Shown here piece after piece: positions 1-9,316 of a stretch of 64,000 nt of DNA. Position numbers and translations under genes: made by a program. The stretch comes from Streptomyces noursei ATCC 11455 (GTDB taxonomy: Bacteria; Actinomycetota; Actinomycetes; Streptomycetales; Streptomycetaceae). The stretch is from assembly GCF_001704275.1 (NCBI RefSeq), contig NZ_CP011533.1, positions 496,001 to 560,000 on the forward strand, in the 5' to 3' direction. The stretch's first letter is position 1. Each line of letters starts with the position of its first letter. The notes below the pieces were generated by a model, which ran no database searches, was not told where the DNA came from, and worked only from the letters and a program-made list of their open reading frames with translations.

Positions 1-1466
1 TGGCCACGTACGCCGATATGCATCTGCGGTTGCGCCCCGGCACCAATGTCGCGCTGTGCCACGGGCTCGCCCACGTCCTGCTCGCCGAAGGACTGATGGA
101 CGAGCGGTTCCTGCACGAACGGGCCGCCGGACTGCCGGAATTCACCGAGCTGCTCGCCGACTACCCGCCCGACCGGGTCGCGGACATCACCGGCGTCCCC
201 GCCTCGGACCTGGTCGCGGCTGCCCGCCTCTATGGACGCGCCGAGCGGCCCGCCATCGCCTACGGCCTCGGAGTCACCGAGCATCTGCACGGCACCGACG
301 GTGTACGGGCCCTGGCCAATCTGGCGATCCTGCGCGGGGCGGTCGGCACCGGCCGCGGATACGGCGTCAACCCGCTGCGCGGCCAGAACAACGTCCAGGG
401 CGCCTCCGACATGGGCGCGCTGCCCGACACCCTCCCCGGGTACGGGAAGGTGACCGACCCGGCCGTCCGGTCACGTGCCGAGGAAGTATGGAGGGCACGG
501 GTCCCGGCCCGCCCCGGACTGCGGATCCCGCAGATGTTCGCGGCGGCACGAGCCGGGGACCTGCGCGCACTGTGGGTCATCGGGGAGGACGTCTGCGCCA
601 CCGACCCCGATACGAACCGGGTGGCCGAAGCCCTGCGCGCCGGCCCGCTCGTCATCTGCAACGAACTCTTTCTCTCTGAGACCGCACTCCACGCGGACAT
701 CGTCCTGCCGGTCGCCTCCTGGCTGGAGAAGGACGGCATCTTCGTCAACTTCGACCGCCGGTTCCAGCGGGTCCGTGCAGCCGTCTCGCCACCGGGGCAG
801 GCCCGTACGGACTTCGAGACCGTACACGCGGTGGCCTCTGCCATGGGCGTCGATCTCGGTTGCCCCACCCCGGCCGCCGCGCTGGACGAGTGCGGACTGC
901 TCGCTCCCGTCTTCGCGGGGCTCTCGCACGGCCGGCTGGACCGCGCGGGGGCGATCCCGTGGCCCTGCCCGTACGCCGACCAGCCGGGCGAAGCCACGTT
1001 GTACACGGGACGGTTCGCTACCGCGGACGGACGTGCGCACCTCGCGTCCTGCCCCTACCTGCCGCCGGGTGAGGAGGCCGACGACGACTACCCGCTGATC
1101 ATGGTCACCGGGCGGCGGCTGGCCCACTACAACTCCGGCGGCATGACCCGGCGCACGGCCAACCTCCTGCTGGAGTCCGCCGACTGGCTGGACCTCCACC
1201 CCGATGACGCGGACCGCTACGACCTGCGGGACGGCGAACCCGTCACGGTGGAAAGCCGCCACGGCCGGGCGCGGCTGCTCGCCCGAGTCAGCAGCGAGGT
1301 GAACCCGGGGCAGGTCTTCTGCGCGTTCCACTTTCCGGCCCACGGAGTGAACCGGTTGACCTCCAGCCATGCGGACACCGTCACGTCGTGCCCCGAATAC
1401 AAGGTCACCGCTGTACGGGTGACCCGGTACCCCGCACAGCAAGACGCAGCTACTGCGCCCGGGTGA
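1..1466 (+). CDS. Formate dehydrogenase-type molybdopterin oxidoreductase, 3' part (5' end outside window)
   Basis: The reading frame is already open at base 3, so the N-terminus with the Fe-S and active-site Cys/Sec region lies upstream; about 487 residues are visible. They match the central and C-terminal part of the formate dehydrogenase alpha subunit/molybdopterin oxidoreductase family. The stretch HLRLRPGTNVAL near the edge, GRGYGVNPLRGQNNVQGASD, and the phrase with two asparagines in ALPVASWLEKDGIF-like context are typical cofactor-pocket segments. The last ~120 residues (VTGRRLAHYNSGGMTRRT onward) are the molydopterin dinucleotide-binding domain, ending in a natural C-terminus. The family oxidises formate to CO2 and passes electrons to a partner; no partner is visible downstream. 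A strong hairpin follows the stop codon, so this is the last gene of its transcript. Substrate is inferred from the family and not proven. Confidence 0.88.
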   Translation, partial: ATYADMHLRLRPGTNVALCHGLAHVLLAEGLMDERFLHERAAGLPEFTELLADYPPDRVADITGVPASDLVAAARLYGRAERPAIAYGLGVTEHLHGTDGVRALANLAILRGAVGTGRGYGVNPLRGQNNVQGASDMGALPDTLPGYGKVTDPAVRSRAEEVWRARVPARPGLRIPQMFAAARAGDLRALWVIGEDVCATDPDTNRVAEALRAGPLVICNELFLSETALHADIVLPVASWLEKDGIFVNFDRRFQRVRAAVSPPGQARTDFETVHAVASAMGVDLGCPTPAAALDECGLLAPVFAGLSHGRLDRAGAIPWPCPYADQPGEATLYTGRFATADGRAHLASCPYLPPGEEADDDYPLIMVTGRRLAHYNSGGMTRRTANLLLESADWLDLHPDDADRYDLRDGEPVTVESRHGRARLLARVSSEVNPGQVFCAFHFPAHGVNRLTSSHADTVTSCPEYKVTAVRVTRYPAQQDAATAPG

Positions 1467-1479
1467 CGACAGTCGGCGG

Positions 1480-1517
1480 CCGGGCCGTCCGCTCCGGAGC
1501 CGGAGCGGACGGCCCGG
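1480..1517 (+). terminator. Strong rho-independent-like hairpin after the formate dehydrogenase gene
   Basis: A perfect 18-bp inverted repeat, CCGGGCCGTCCGCTCCGG (1480-1497) and its complement (1500-1517), is separated by only two bases. It starts 14 bases after the stop codon. There is no clear U-tract, as is common in actinobacterial terminators. Confidence 0.85.
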
Positions 1518-1819
1518 TTCCTCGTCGGAATCCCGGTCGAAGGCGCCCGGCTTGGGCCTGAATCCGGCGGGGCCTGGCGGACCGTGGTCAGCGTGCCTCA
1601 CCCGCTCCGTCCAGGAGTCGATCGACATCAACCGCACACAGCCCGGCTGTCATCGTGTCATCGGCGGGCATGGCGACCGGAGAACGCGTCGCACCACCTG
1701 TGGCGGCTGCCCGCTGCACAGTGCCGTGGTGATCGTGGTCTTCGCAGCGGTGGGCGCCCGCGCCCACGACCAGGAGAGAACGTCCTGGTCCGCTGGCTGC
1801 TTGACCGCGTCACGGTCAG
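1518..1819. other. Non-coding stretch
   Basis: About 300 bases between the terminator and the decayed ATPase gene. I see no open frame resembling a known family and no obvious RNA gene. Confidence 0.5.
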
Positions 1820-2556
1820 TCACTCGCCGTGGTAGAGCCTGTCGACGTCGACCAGGAGGACCTCTCCCCTGGCTTCCGCGGCCCGCAGTTCCGGGCCGAA
1901 CCCGATCCCGCTGTAACACGCCGGCGTGGCCCCGTTGACGTCCTCGCCGGAAGCTCCGAGGACGGACAGAACATGGCGCAGCCGTTCCAGGTGCTGGATG
2001 TCCATGGTCTCGTTCCAGCGGGCGAGTCCGACCGAGAGCAGGACACCGGGCCGTCCCTTGACGTTCCCTCGTACCGCCACGTCGACATCGAGTGTTCCGC
2101 AGCATGGCCAGGGTATGGGACACGTCAGGCAGCTGGGCTCCGACTCATTCGGCGATCCCACCGGGTGTGGAACGGCCGGCGGCGATCGCGACCAGCACGG
2201 AGTGGGACAGCGCCCGGTCCGCGTCGTTCTCTTCCTCCAGCAGATTGCGCGCCTCCCAGAACAGGGGGACGCGTGGGTTGAGGACGGTTCTGCACACCCA
2301 GGCGTCGAAGTCATCCGGGCCGGCAGGGGTGTCATCACACACAAGGTCGCCTCGATAGGCGGGAGTTCCGCCCACGATGGCGTGCACCTGGACGGCAAGC
2401 CGTGGGGATCGGATGCCCCAGAATCGCGCTGCCTCGCGGAAGCCGAAGGGCTGAACCAGGAGTTCCTGTCCCCGAGACCAGGCCGAGCGTGGCTCCAGGG
2501 CGTGGATCACTCACGAAGTCAGTCAGAGCGGTCCACTCGACCTCCCGGCCGAACAC
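1820..2556 (-). pseudogene. Decayed ATP-binding protein (archaeal-type ATPase/DUF234-like)
   Basis: Three pieces of one protein family are readable in different minus-strand frames. The N-terminal piece starts at GTG 2556 (VFGREVEWTALTDFV, then ATLGLVSG) and stops just where the Walker A loop should follow. The second piece, about 2450 to 2145, carries LLVQPFGFREAARFWGI and IVGGTPAYRGDLV, followed by LFWEARNLLEEENDADRALSHS. The third, about 2095 to 1820, carries VAVRGNVKGRPGVLLSVG and GPELRAAEARGEVLLV. From my knowledge of the family the P-loop core and the winged-helix segment between pieces two and three are deleted. The gene cannot make a working ATPase. The full-length relative has roughly 450-480 residues. 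Confidence 0.75.
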
Positions 2557-2891
2557 TTGATCGGGTTTCGCCGGATGGGCGGCAACACCCCGGACGGGCC
2601 AGCCGGCAGGGGCGTCGCGGTGCCCGGTCGGATTCCGGACTGTGGTTTCGGCGGCAGATCACCTCGATGTCACCGGTCCTGGCCTGGTCGGCCTGCGGCC
2701 ACTCGGTCACCGCCGTGCCACTCCCCGTGGGGACGCAGCGCGTGGCATGGTGCGAGGGTCGTAGAAGTCATCGTCGGCTGCGACTGGCTGCTTCCGGGCG
2801 CCTTCGGCCGCAGCCCGGCTACCGTCAGCCGCCTCACCGACCCGGCCGGGTCGCCGGTCTGAGGGCGGACCATCACACGAGGGAGGCGCGA
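2557..2891. other. Non-coding stretch upstream of archease
   Basis: No supported gene. The last 12 bases hold the ribosome binding site GGGAGG of the archease gene. Confidence 0.5.
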
Positions 2892-3329
2892 ATGGAACGG
2901 CCACAAGACCCCGCGCGGCTCGGCGGGCACCGCGACGTTCCACACACCGCCGATCTGCGGGTCGAGGCATGGGGCCCGACCCGTGAGGTGTGCCTGGCGC
3001 AGGCCGTGCGGGGCGTCTGCGAGTCCTTCCTGGACATGGCGGGCGCGGTCGGTGTGCGCCAGAGGGATGTCGTGGTGCGCGGGGACACGAACGAGGACTT
3101 GCTGGTGGCCCTGTTGGAAGAGGTCATCTACTGGCTTGACGCCCACGACGAGGTCCCGATCGAGGTAGAGCTGACCGCCGTCCATGAGGGGCTGCAGGCC
3201 CGGCTGTGCATGGCGGAGATCGGATCGCTTCCGGTGACGGGGGCTGCGCCGAAAGCAGCCACCCTCCATGAGCTGGCGTTCGATCGCGGGCCGGATGGTT
3301 GGCGGTGCTCGGTCACGCTCGACGTGTGA
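2892..3329 (+). CDS. Archease
   Basis: 145 residues, the usual archease length. The start ATG follows GGGAGGCG at a good distance. Family hallmarks are visible: the N-terminal HTADLRVEAWGPT segment (residues ~17-30), an acidic metal-binding stretch around TNEDLLVALLEEVIYWLDA, and the C-terminal ELAFDRGPDGWRCSVTLDV end, where the family normally ends in a catalytic-site aspartate region. Archease activates the RNA ligase RtcB, helping guanylylate its active-site histidine and allowing multiple turnovers. The RtcB gene lies 330 bases downstream in convergent orientation, which supports the assignment. The two are not in one operon, so co-expression would need separate promoters. Confidence 0.9.
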   Translation: MERPQDPARLGGHRDVPHTADLRVEAWGPTREVCLAQAVRGVCESFLDMAGAVGVRQRDVVVRGDTNEDLLVALLEEVIYWLDAHDEVPIEVELTAVHEGLQARLCMAEIGSLPVTGAAPKAATLHELAFDRGPDGWRCSVTLDV

Positions 3330-3659
3330 CCGCTCGTCTCCACACCCTTGTCGTCCTTGCTTACGCCTCTTCGGCTCAGCGGCAGACCAGTCGGATCGGG
3401 CCGCTGTTGGCCTCAGTCCTGCTGAGCGCCACCCGTCCGTGACCCGGACCGCGGCCGAGCCGGGGACCGGGCCGAGGGCGCGGGTCAGAACGTCGGTCCT
3501 GGTCTCCTCGGTGACGGTGATGTCTCGCCGCACGACGCATGCGCCTTGGCCCGGTCGCCGAGCGGCCGGTGCGCCCCGGGCGGATGCCCCCAGTGCGGTT
3601 GCCGGCACAGTGGGCAACGGCTACCCGTCGGTGGCGCCATGTGGCCGTACCGCCTGGAG
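3330..3659. other. Gap between archease and rtcB, with a possible BON-domain relic
   Basis: No intact gene. On the minus strand around 3420-3540 the stretch VRRDITVTEETRTDVL followed by PGSAAVRVTDGW resembles the start of a BON domain as found in CBS-BON stress proteins, but it breaks off. I treat this as a weak hint only. Confidence 0.3.
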
Positions 3660-5084
3660 TCATCCTTTGACGACGCCGAGCGGAATCAGCCGGGCGACCA
3701 GCCGGGCCAGCCCGGCGCCTTCGGTGGCGGTGGCGACCGCGTCGACGTCCTTGTACGCGGCGGGGGTCTCCTCCGCGAGACCGCGCCAGGAGGACGGCCG
3801 GACAGCGATGCCGCGGGACGCGAGTGCATCACGCACCTGCTCCCCGCGGACCTCGCGCAGTGCCCGATGCCGACTCCAGACCCGTCCCGCGCCGTGACAG
3901 GCGGAGAAGAACGCGTCGTTGTCGGGCGTGCCGACCATGACGTACGAGGCGGTGCCCATCGTGCCGGGCACGAGGACGGGCTGGCCGAACTCGGCAAGGT
4001 CCTCCGGCAGGCCAGGGTGACCGGGCGGGAGGGCGAGGGTGGCGCCCTTGCGGTGGACGCAGAGCTGGCGTGGCGCGCCGTCCACCTCATGGGTCTCGAT
4101 CTTGGCCATGTTGTGGGAGACGTCGTACACCAGGTCCACGCTCACGCCGGTGGTGACGGTGAACGCACGGCGTGCGGTCTCGGTGAGCAGCTGCCGGTTG
4201 GCGCGGCCGTAGTTGGCGGCGGCGGCCATTGCCCCGAGGTAGTCGCGGCCGGGTGGAGAGACGACGGGCGCGCAGGCCAGCTGCCGGTCCGGGACCTCGA
4301 TGCCATAGGCGCGCAGTGAGTGGTCCATGACCCGGACGTGATCGGTGCACACTTGGTGTCCGAGGCCGCGGGAGCCGCAGTGGATCATCACGCAGACCTG
4401 GCCGGCCCGCAGGCCGAAGGCGGTCGCCGTCCTTTCGTCGTAGACCCGGTCCACTGCCTGGACTTCCAGGAAGTGGTTGCCCGAGCCGAGGCTGCCCACC
4501 TGGTGCAGCCCACGCTCCACCGCACGCTGCCCGACCTGCTCCGGGTCGGCACCCGCCAGCGCTCCATGGTCCTCACAGCGGTCCAGATCGCGCGGGACGC
4601 CGTGGCCGCGTTCCACCGCGTACCGGGCACCGCCGGTGAGGAGCTTTTCCATCTGCGCGCGTCCGGACAACTTCCACAGCCCGCCGCGTCCCATGCCGCG
4701 CGGGGTGGTGTCCCCGAGTATGTCCATCAGCTCGTTCAGACGCGGGGCCAGCTCGGCCTGCTGGATGCCGACGGCCAGCAGCCGGACACCGCAGGAGATG
4801 TCGAAGCCGACGCCACCCGGCGAGACCACTCCGCCCGCGTCGACGTCCGTGGCGGCGACCCCGCCGATGGGAAAGCCGTACCCCCAGTGCACATCGGGCA
4901 TGGCGAAGGAGGCACGGACGATGCCGGGCAGCGTCGCCACGTTCACCACCTGCTCCAGCGCTCTGTCACCTGCCGCCTGGGGCAGCAGCCCACGGCTGGC
5001 GAAGACGACACCGGGCACGCGCATGGCGCCCCGCTCGTCGATGCGGAACCGGAAGGGGCCCTCTTCAGTCACCGTCACGTCCAT
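3660..5084 (-). CDS. rtcB: RNA-splicing ligase RtcB
   Basis: 474 residues, the normal RtcB size, ATG start. RtcB joins RNA 2',3'-cyclic phosphate or 3'-phosphate ends to 5'-OH ends using GTP and Mn2+, in RNA repair or tRNA healing. Visible hallmarks are [28 protein letters not shown] with the metal-binding Cys, [44 protein letters not shown], and [10 protein letters not shown] whose His (residue 397) is the GMP-accepting residue. The C-terminus YKDVDAV...IPLGVVKG is standard. All catalytic elements are present. The archease gene lies convergently next to it. In Streptomyces RtcB commonly sits in stress-related clusters, which fits the Hsp20 and universal stress genes nearby. Confidence 0.95.
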   Translation of the reverse strand: MDVTVTEEGPFRFRIDERGAMRVPGVVFASRGLLPQAAGDRALEQVVNVATLPGIVRASFAMPDVHWGYGFPIGGVAATDVDAGGVVSPGGVGFDISCGVRLLAVGIQQAELAPRLNELMDILGDTTPRGMGRGGLWKLSGRAQMEKLLTGGARYAVERGHGVPRDLDRCEDHGALAGADPEQVGQRAVERGLHQVGSLGSGNHFLEVQAVDRVYDERTATAFGLRAGQVCVMIHCGSRGLGHQVCTDHVRVMDHSLRAYGIEVPDRQLACAPVVSPPGRDYLGAMAAAANYGRANRQLLTETARRAFTVTTGVSVDLVYDVSHNMAKIETHEVDGAPRQLCVHRKGATLALPPGHPGLPEDLAEFGQPVLVPGTMGTASYVMVGTPDNDAFFSACHGAGRVWSRHRALREVRGEQVRDALASRGIAVRPSSWRGLAEETPAAYKDVDAVATATEGAGLARLVARLIPLGVVKG

Positions 5085-5580
5085 GCCGTGCTCGCCGAGT
5101 CTTCCTGGCCCGCCTCAGGGGCCGGCTGGAGAGGTGAGTGGCTCACGCATGCCTCGCCGCGATACTTGACCGGGACGACGTCCGCGAGAAGTACTCCTCC
5201 GCGGACGGCCCGGGTGCCAGAAGCTCAAGACGTCTCCCGCCTGTCCTCACGCGAAGTGCGCGCGGCTGGCTCTCTTCCACTGTGCCCCCGCTCGGAGCAC
5301 GACGCACGACGCGTCTGTGCACCCCTTCCATGCTCCGACGGCCAGGCTCCGGTGGTGCCGTGCGGATGATGCGGCTGCCAACCAGCTCGGCCCGTCCTAG
5401 CATGGAGCCCTGGGCAGGGGAAACGAGAAGCCACCAGGACACCACCGATGCTCATGGGGGACTCCACCGGGTCTGGGCTGCCCTGTCCTTCTGAACATGT
5501 GCCTTCGCGTCCACGGAGGAGGCCGCTCCGCATTCGGCGGAGCAGATGGGTTCCACCGGCAGACCGGGGAAGGAACGTCC
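5085..5580. other. Intergenic stretch upstream of the DUF2267 gene
   Basis: About 500 bases divergent between rtcB and the DUF2267 gene. No frame resembles a known protein. Both promoters should lie here but I see no convincing consensus boxes. Confidence 0.4.
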
Positions 5581-6012
5581 ATGCCCCCTACGCACACAGC
5601 TGACTTCGAGCACGCCATCCACAGCGCGAACATCTGGCTCAAAGCGGTGTCGGAGGCCTTGGAGACGGACAACCGCCACCTCGCCCACCGCGTCCTGCGT
5701 ACGTGGCTGCACATGTGCCGTGACAGGCTCACCGTCGACGTGGCCGCGCACTTCGCCGCGCAACTGCCCGAGTTGCTGCGGGGCGTCTACTACGACGGCT
5801 GGGACCCCAGTGTCGTACCGGTCAAGTACGACCGCCAGGGCTACATCGACCGCTTCGTCCGGGAGGCCAGGGTCCCCGCTGAGGATGTCCCCCGGATCGC
5901 CGCCGCGGTCACCGGCGTCGTACGCAAGCACGTCTCACCCGGGCACCTGGAAGCAGTGCTGGAACAACTCCCCCACGACGTCCGTGCCTTGCTTCTCCAG
6001 CCGACTGCTTGA
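5581..6012 (+). CDS. DUF2267 domain protein
   Basis: 143 residues starting at ATG 5581, preceded by GGGGAAGGA. The sequence matches DUF2267: FEHAIHSANIWLKAVSEAL near the start, HLAHRVLRTWLHMCRDRLT (residues ~38-55) and AAHFAAQLPELLRGVYYDGW. The domain is a small all-helical fold with two repeats, of unknown function. In actinobacteria such genes are often found beside universal stress, CBS and Hsp20 genes, as here. No signal peptide or membrane segment. Cytoplasmic; role unknown. Confidence 0.85.
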   Translation: MPPTHTADFEHAIHSANIWLKAVSEALETDNRHLAHRVLRTWLHMCRDRLTVDVAAHFAAQLPELLRGVYYDGWDPSVVPVKYDRQGYIDRFVREARVPAEDVPRIAAAVTGVVRKHVSPGHLEAVLEQLPHDVRALLLQPTA

Positions 6013-6191
6013 CCGACGACACGAGACAGCGGGCGTCGCCACAAGCCGGGGACTGCCGACCAACCCGGCAGGCACGCCCCTCGCACGGTGTGCGGGTCGT
6101 GGAGGGATCCCGCACCGTCGCCCACCACGGCAGCGTCGTGGTCGGTCCCCGGCGGCGGGACGGATGGCGCCCCGCCGCCGACAGCGCGTCC

Positions 6192-6671
6192 TCAGCTTTG
6201 AGTGATCTCGATGTGCCGCGGCCCGGTGCCCTGGCTCTTGGGGATGGTGACGGTCAGTATCCCGTTGGTCAGGGTGGCGGTGATGTCGTCGGCCTTGACC
6301 TCGGCGGGCAGGAGCGCACGGTACTCGAATCGACCGGTGCGCCGGGTGCTGCGGCGCAGGACACCTTCCCGCTCACACTCCTTGTACTCGCCGGTAATGT
6401 GAAGCTGCCGTTCGCCGACCTCGACGTCGATGTCCTCGCGTTTGATCCCGGCCAGTTCGGCCTCGACCACATAGCTGTCTTCCGTCTCGTGCATGTCGGC
6501 CGGCGGCGCCCAGGCCCCTGCCATGGAAGGCGTGTCGCCGGCGTTCTCCAGGAATTGATTCATCCGCTCGAACAGATCACTGAACTCCGCGGCGAAGGGC
6601 TCTTCCCAGCGAATGGTGGGGAAATGCCGTTCCAGGAGCCAGCCGGGACGGTGACGTATAGGCAAAGTCAT
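6192..6671 (-). CDS. Small heat shock protein, Hsp20/alpha-crystallin family
   Basis: 159 residues, ATG preceded on its strand by GGAGGTGAACCGCG. The alpha-crystallin domain covers residues ~50-150: MHETEDSYVVEAELAGIKRED, VEVGERQLHITGEY, and TLTNGILTVTIPKSQ, which carries the conserved A/GxLxxxxP-type element of the family. It is an ATP-independent holdase that keeps unfolding proteins soluble during heat or other stress. It stands alone between the DUF2267 gene and the universal stress gene. No CIRCE, HAIR or DosR-like box was recognised upstream. Confidence 0.93.
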   Translation of the reverse strand: MTLPIRHRPGWLLERHFPTIRWEEPFAAEFSDLFERMNQFLENAGDTPSMAGAWAPPADMHETEDSYVVEAELAGIKREDIDVEVGERQLHITGEYKECEREGVLRRSTRRTGRFEYRALLPAEVKADDITATLTNGILTVTIPKSQGTGPRHIEITQS

Positions 6672-7116
6672 CGCGGTTCACCTCCGCGAAGCGACGGAAC
6701 CAGGTCACCCTCCATGCTGGGCTGCCTCCACATTCCTCGCGACTCAGCCACCCGGGGGATCCGCTCCAAAGCGGCCGGCTGGCTGTCCACCCCTACGTGC
6801 GGGACAACCTGGCCAAGAAACTCCGCGACATGCAGAAAGGCGCCAGACAGCCGGGCGTCGTTCGCGGGGTTCCCGGAGAAATCCGCGCCTAGCTGCCAAG
6901 GTCACGCTGACGAAGGCACCGGGCCCCTGCCGTCGGCGAGTTCCGCGGTGGTGAAGGCTGCGTTGTCCGGACCGTGGGCTCTGCCGCCAGCATGGCGTAG
7001 GACTCCCCCGCTCTCATCGCAGCACCCCCATGCAGCCGCTGCCGACCGCGCGACGCCGCCGACCGCCTCCTCCAGCCCCTGGACCACCGTCCCGCCGCTG
7101 ACCGAGAGGGGCTGGC
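6672..7116. other. Intergenic stretch with an unassigned gene tail
   Basis: No intact gene. On the plus strand, about 6770-6892, there is a 39-codon open stretch without a start (GRLAVHPYVRDNLAKKLRDM onward) ending in TAG. It reads like the tail of a real protein, but I cannot place the family. Confidence 0.3.
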
Positions 7117-7563
7117 TCACCGGGTTCCCGGGCCGGGGATGATGACGACCGGACACACTGCGTGCTGGACGCAGTGCTGGCCGACGGAACCCAGCAGCGC
7201 TTCACTGAACCCGCCATGCCCCCGGTTGCCCACGACCAGCAGGTCCGCCCCGTGCGCGGCGTCGAGCAGGACACGCGCCGGGTTGCCTTCGATGACGCGC
7301 GGTGTGATCGGGACGTGCCGATCGGGACCGATGGCAACGTCGATTGCCTCGGTAAGGATTCCGCGGGCGTTGTCTTCGAAGTTGAAGGATTCCTCGGTGG
7401 GAGGAGCCCATCCCCACCAGGAGTACGGGAGCTGCCAGGCGTAGACCGCCTCAACGGCGGCGCCGGTCAGCTCGGCCTGGCCGACCGCCCACCCTAGGGC
7501 AGCCTTCGACGGCGCTGATCCATCGACACCGACAACGATTCGACGGCCGGGTGCCATGCTCAT
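7117..7563 (-). CDS. Universal stress protein (UspA family)
   Basis: 148 residues. I chose ATG 7563 because GGGAGGTGCGAG sits directly before it and because family members start shortly before the first beta strand (RRIVVGVDGSAPSKAALGWA). The single USP domain includes the ATP-binding signature GNRGHGGFSEALLGSVGQHC (the G2xG9xGS/T motif), so nucleotide binding is likely. The protein is soluble. In actinobacteria paralogues are induced by hypoxia, stationary phase or starvation. It lies between the Hsp20 gene and an insertion sequence and appears monocistronic. Confidence 0.93.
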   Translation of the reverse strand: MSMAPGRRIVVGVDGSAPSKAALGWAVGQAELTGAAVEAVYAWQLPYSWWGWAPPTEESFNFEDNARGILTEAIDVAIGPDRHVPITPRVIEGNPARVLLDAAHGADLLVVGNRGHGGFSEALLGSVGQHCVQHAVCPVVIIPGPGTR

Positions 7564-8184
7564 CTCGCACCTCCCTGGTCCCTCCGCCGCCGACTCGGCC
7601 TCCACACAGCGCACTTGTCGGTGCCACTCGGCGAGGCTCACCTCCGCTGCATGGACCCGGTCGCCTCCCATACTGATCGCCGTGTCCTCACCCAGCGACT
7701 CGGGCACCGCAGCGCCGGCCGCCGGCGCCCCGGAGGTTCCCACACTCCAAGCCATCGTGGCCCGATCGCGGTGAGCATGCCGCGCAGCCGACACTGCCAC
7801 ACCTCATAGCCGGCACCGCCACAGACAGCCGTCGTCTCTGGGGACCGTGCCGGCCATCTCAGCAACCTTCCAAACCATAGGGCCGCGTCGTCACGCCGAC
7901 GGCCAGCACACCGCGCCGCCTGACGTTCGCCGCGGGACTCAGCGCAGTGGCTGGCTGCCTGACCGTGGCGGCCGACGGTCAGGGCTGCCACCCGCCCCGC
8001 AAGGCCGACTTGCTCCCGCTGCCGGAACTGCTCGCACAGTTCAAGCCCCTGAGCTGTGATGTCGTCGAGACGGTCCTTGCCGACCAGGAAAGACCATGGA
8101 CTGGTCCCGGGGCTTGCGGCACCTGAGGCCGGCACCGGCTGCCGTGTTCTGGTGGCACCGGATGCCGCAAGGAAGAAATGCGCT
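7564..8184. other. Intergenic stretch left of the insertion sequence
   Basis: About 620 bases with no supported gene. A plus-strand stretch around 7915-8125 (RRLTFAAGLSAVAGCLTVAA, then LLPLPELLAQFKP) reads somewhat like a signal peptide but has no start codon and stops after ~70 codons. It may be a relic. Confidence 0.3.
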
Positions 8185-8189
8185 CTGAG

Positions 8190-9306
8190 TGAGCGTTTGA
8201 TTCGCTTGGCGGCCAGTTCATGGTGATTTCTGGAGGCCAGGCATGAGCGCCAACCCAAGCGATCCGTCGGAAATATGGCTTCTGCGGCAATCAGCAGGCC
8301 AGTTGTGCGCCGGTTTCCACACCCAAACTCCCGTCTCATTTAGAAATCTACCGGTTCACGCGAGCTTGAGAACGCACGCCCCGGTGCAACGGACACCCCT
8401 GCACACGCCCTGCCCAGGTCGGCCACCACCACATACCCAGGCATCATGCAGCCCTCACGGCCCTACCCAAGCGACCTGTCCGACGCCCGCTGGGAACTCA
8501 TCCGCCCCACCCTCGAAGCCTGGCGTCAGGCCCGCAACGGCATCCGCAAGCCCACCCACGACCTGCGCACCCTGATGAACGCCATTCTCTACGTCGACCG
8601 CACCGGCATCCCCTGGCGCTACCTGCCCCACGACTTCCCTCCCCACCAGACCGTCTACGGCTACTTCGCCCTCTGGGAAGCCGACGGGATCTTCGACCAG
8701 CTCACCGGCCTGTTACGCGGCAAAGTCCGCCAGGCCGAAGGCCGCTCGAGCCACCCCAGCGCCTGCCTGATCGACAGCCAGAGCATCAAAACCTCCGCCA
8801 CCGTCCACCTGACCAGCCAAGGCATCGACCCGGCAAAGAAAATCATCGGTCGCAAGCGGCACATCGTCACCGACACCCTCGGCCTCCTACTGGCCGTGAC
8901 CGTCACCGCCGCGAGCGTCCACGACTCCGCCGCCGGCACCCAACTCCTGACTCAAGTCCGCCAGCGCCACCCCACCATCACCAAAGCCTGGGCCGACAAC
9001 GGCTACAAGACCAAAGCCGTGGAGCAAGCTGCCAACCTCGGCATCGACCTCGAAATCGTTCAACGCGACCCCACCACCCGCGGCTTCCACGTCCAGCCCC
9101 GCCGCTGGGTCATCGAACGCACCCTCGGCTGGCTCATGCACCACCGCCGCCTGGCCCGCGACTACGAAACCCACCCACACCGATCAGCCGCCATGATCCA
9201 ACTGGCCGCCATCAACCTCATGACCCGCCGCCTCACCCACGAAGCCACCACCAACTGGCGCGACAGCTAAGCCAAATGAAACAGACAACTGAGAATCAAA
9301 CGCTCA
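8190..9306 (+). mobile_element. IS5-superfamily insertion sequence, complete, with inverted repeats and likely target duplication
   Basis: Terminal inverted repeats TGAGCGTTTGATTC (8190-8203) and its complement (9293-9306) bracket one transposase gene. Both ends are flanked by CTGAG (8185-8189 and 9307-9311), which looks like a 5-bp target duplication. Because AGTGAG/CACTGAG overlap the repeat edge, the boundary could shift by a base or two. Total about 1117 bp, with an unusually long 256-bp non-coding left part. The element sits 6 bases beyond the stop codon of the next minus-strand gene and disrupts nothing recognisable. Confidence 0.85.
8446..9270 (+). CDS. IS5 family transposase
   Basis: 274 residues. 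The N-terminal half has the DUF4096-type region (YPSDLSDARWELIRPTLEAW, then GIPWRYLPHDFPPHQTVYGY). The DDE catalytic domain shows the first Asp in ACLIDSQSIKT, the second in KAWADNGYKT and the Glu in RRWVIERTLGWLMHHRRLARDY. All three catalytic residues are present and the frame is intact, so the element may be mobile. It is the only full-length transposase in the window; the other transposase fragments are truncated. Confidence 0.95.
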   Translation: MQPSRPYPSDLSDARWELIRPTLEAWRQARNGIRKPTHDLRTLMNAILYVDRTGIPWRYLPHDFPPHQTVYGYFALWEADGIFDQLTGLLRGKVRQAEGRSSHPSACLIDSQSIKTSATVHLTSQGIDPAKKIIGRKRHIVTDTLGLLLAVTVTAASVHDSAAGTQLLTQVRQRHPTITKAWADNGYKTKAVEQAANLGIDLEIVQRDPTTRGFHVQPRRWVIERTLGWLMHHRRLARDYETHPHRSAAMIQLAAINLMTRRLTHEATTNWRDS

Positions 9307-9316
9307 CTGAGCGTGG

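Noticed and set aside
3420..3540. BON-domain gene downstream of archease
   Set aside because: Only one short stretch resembles the domain; no start, length or second half supports a gene.
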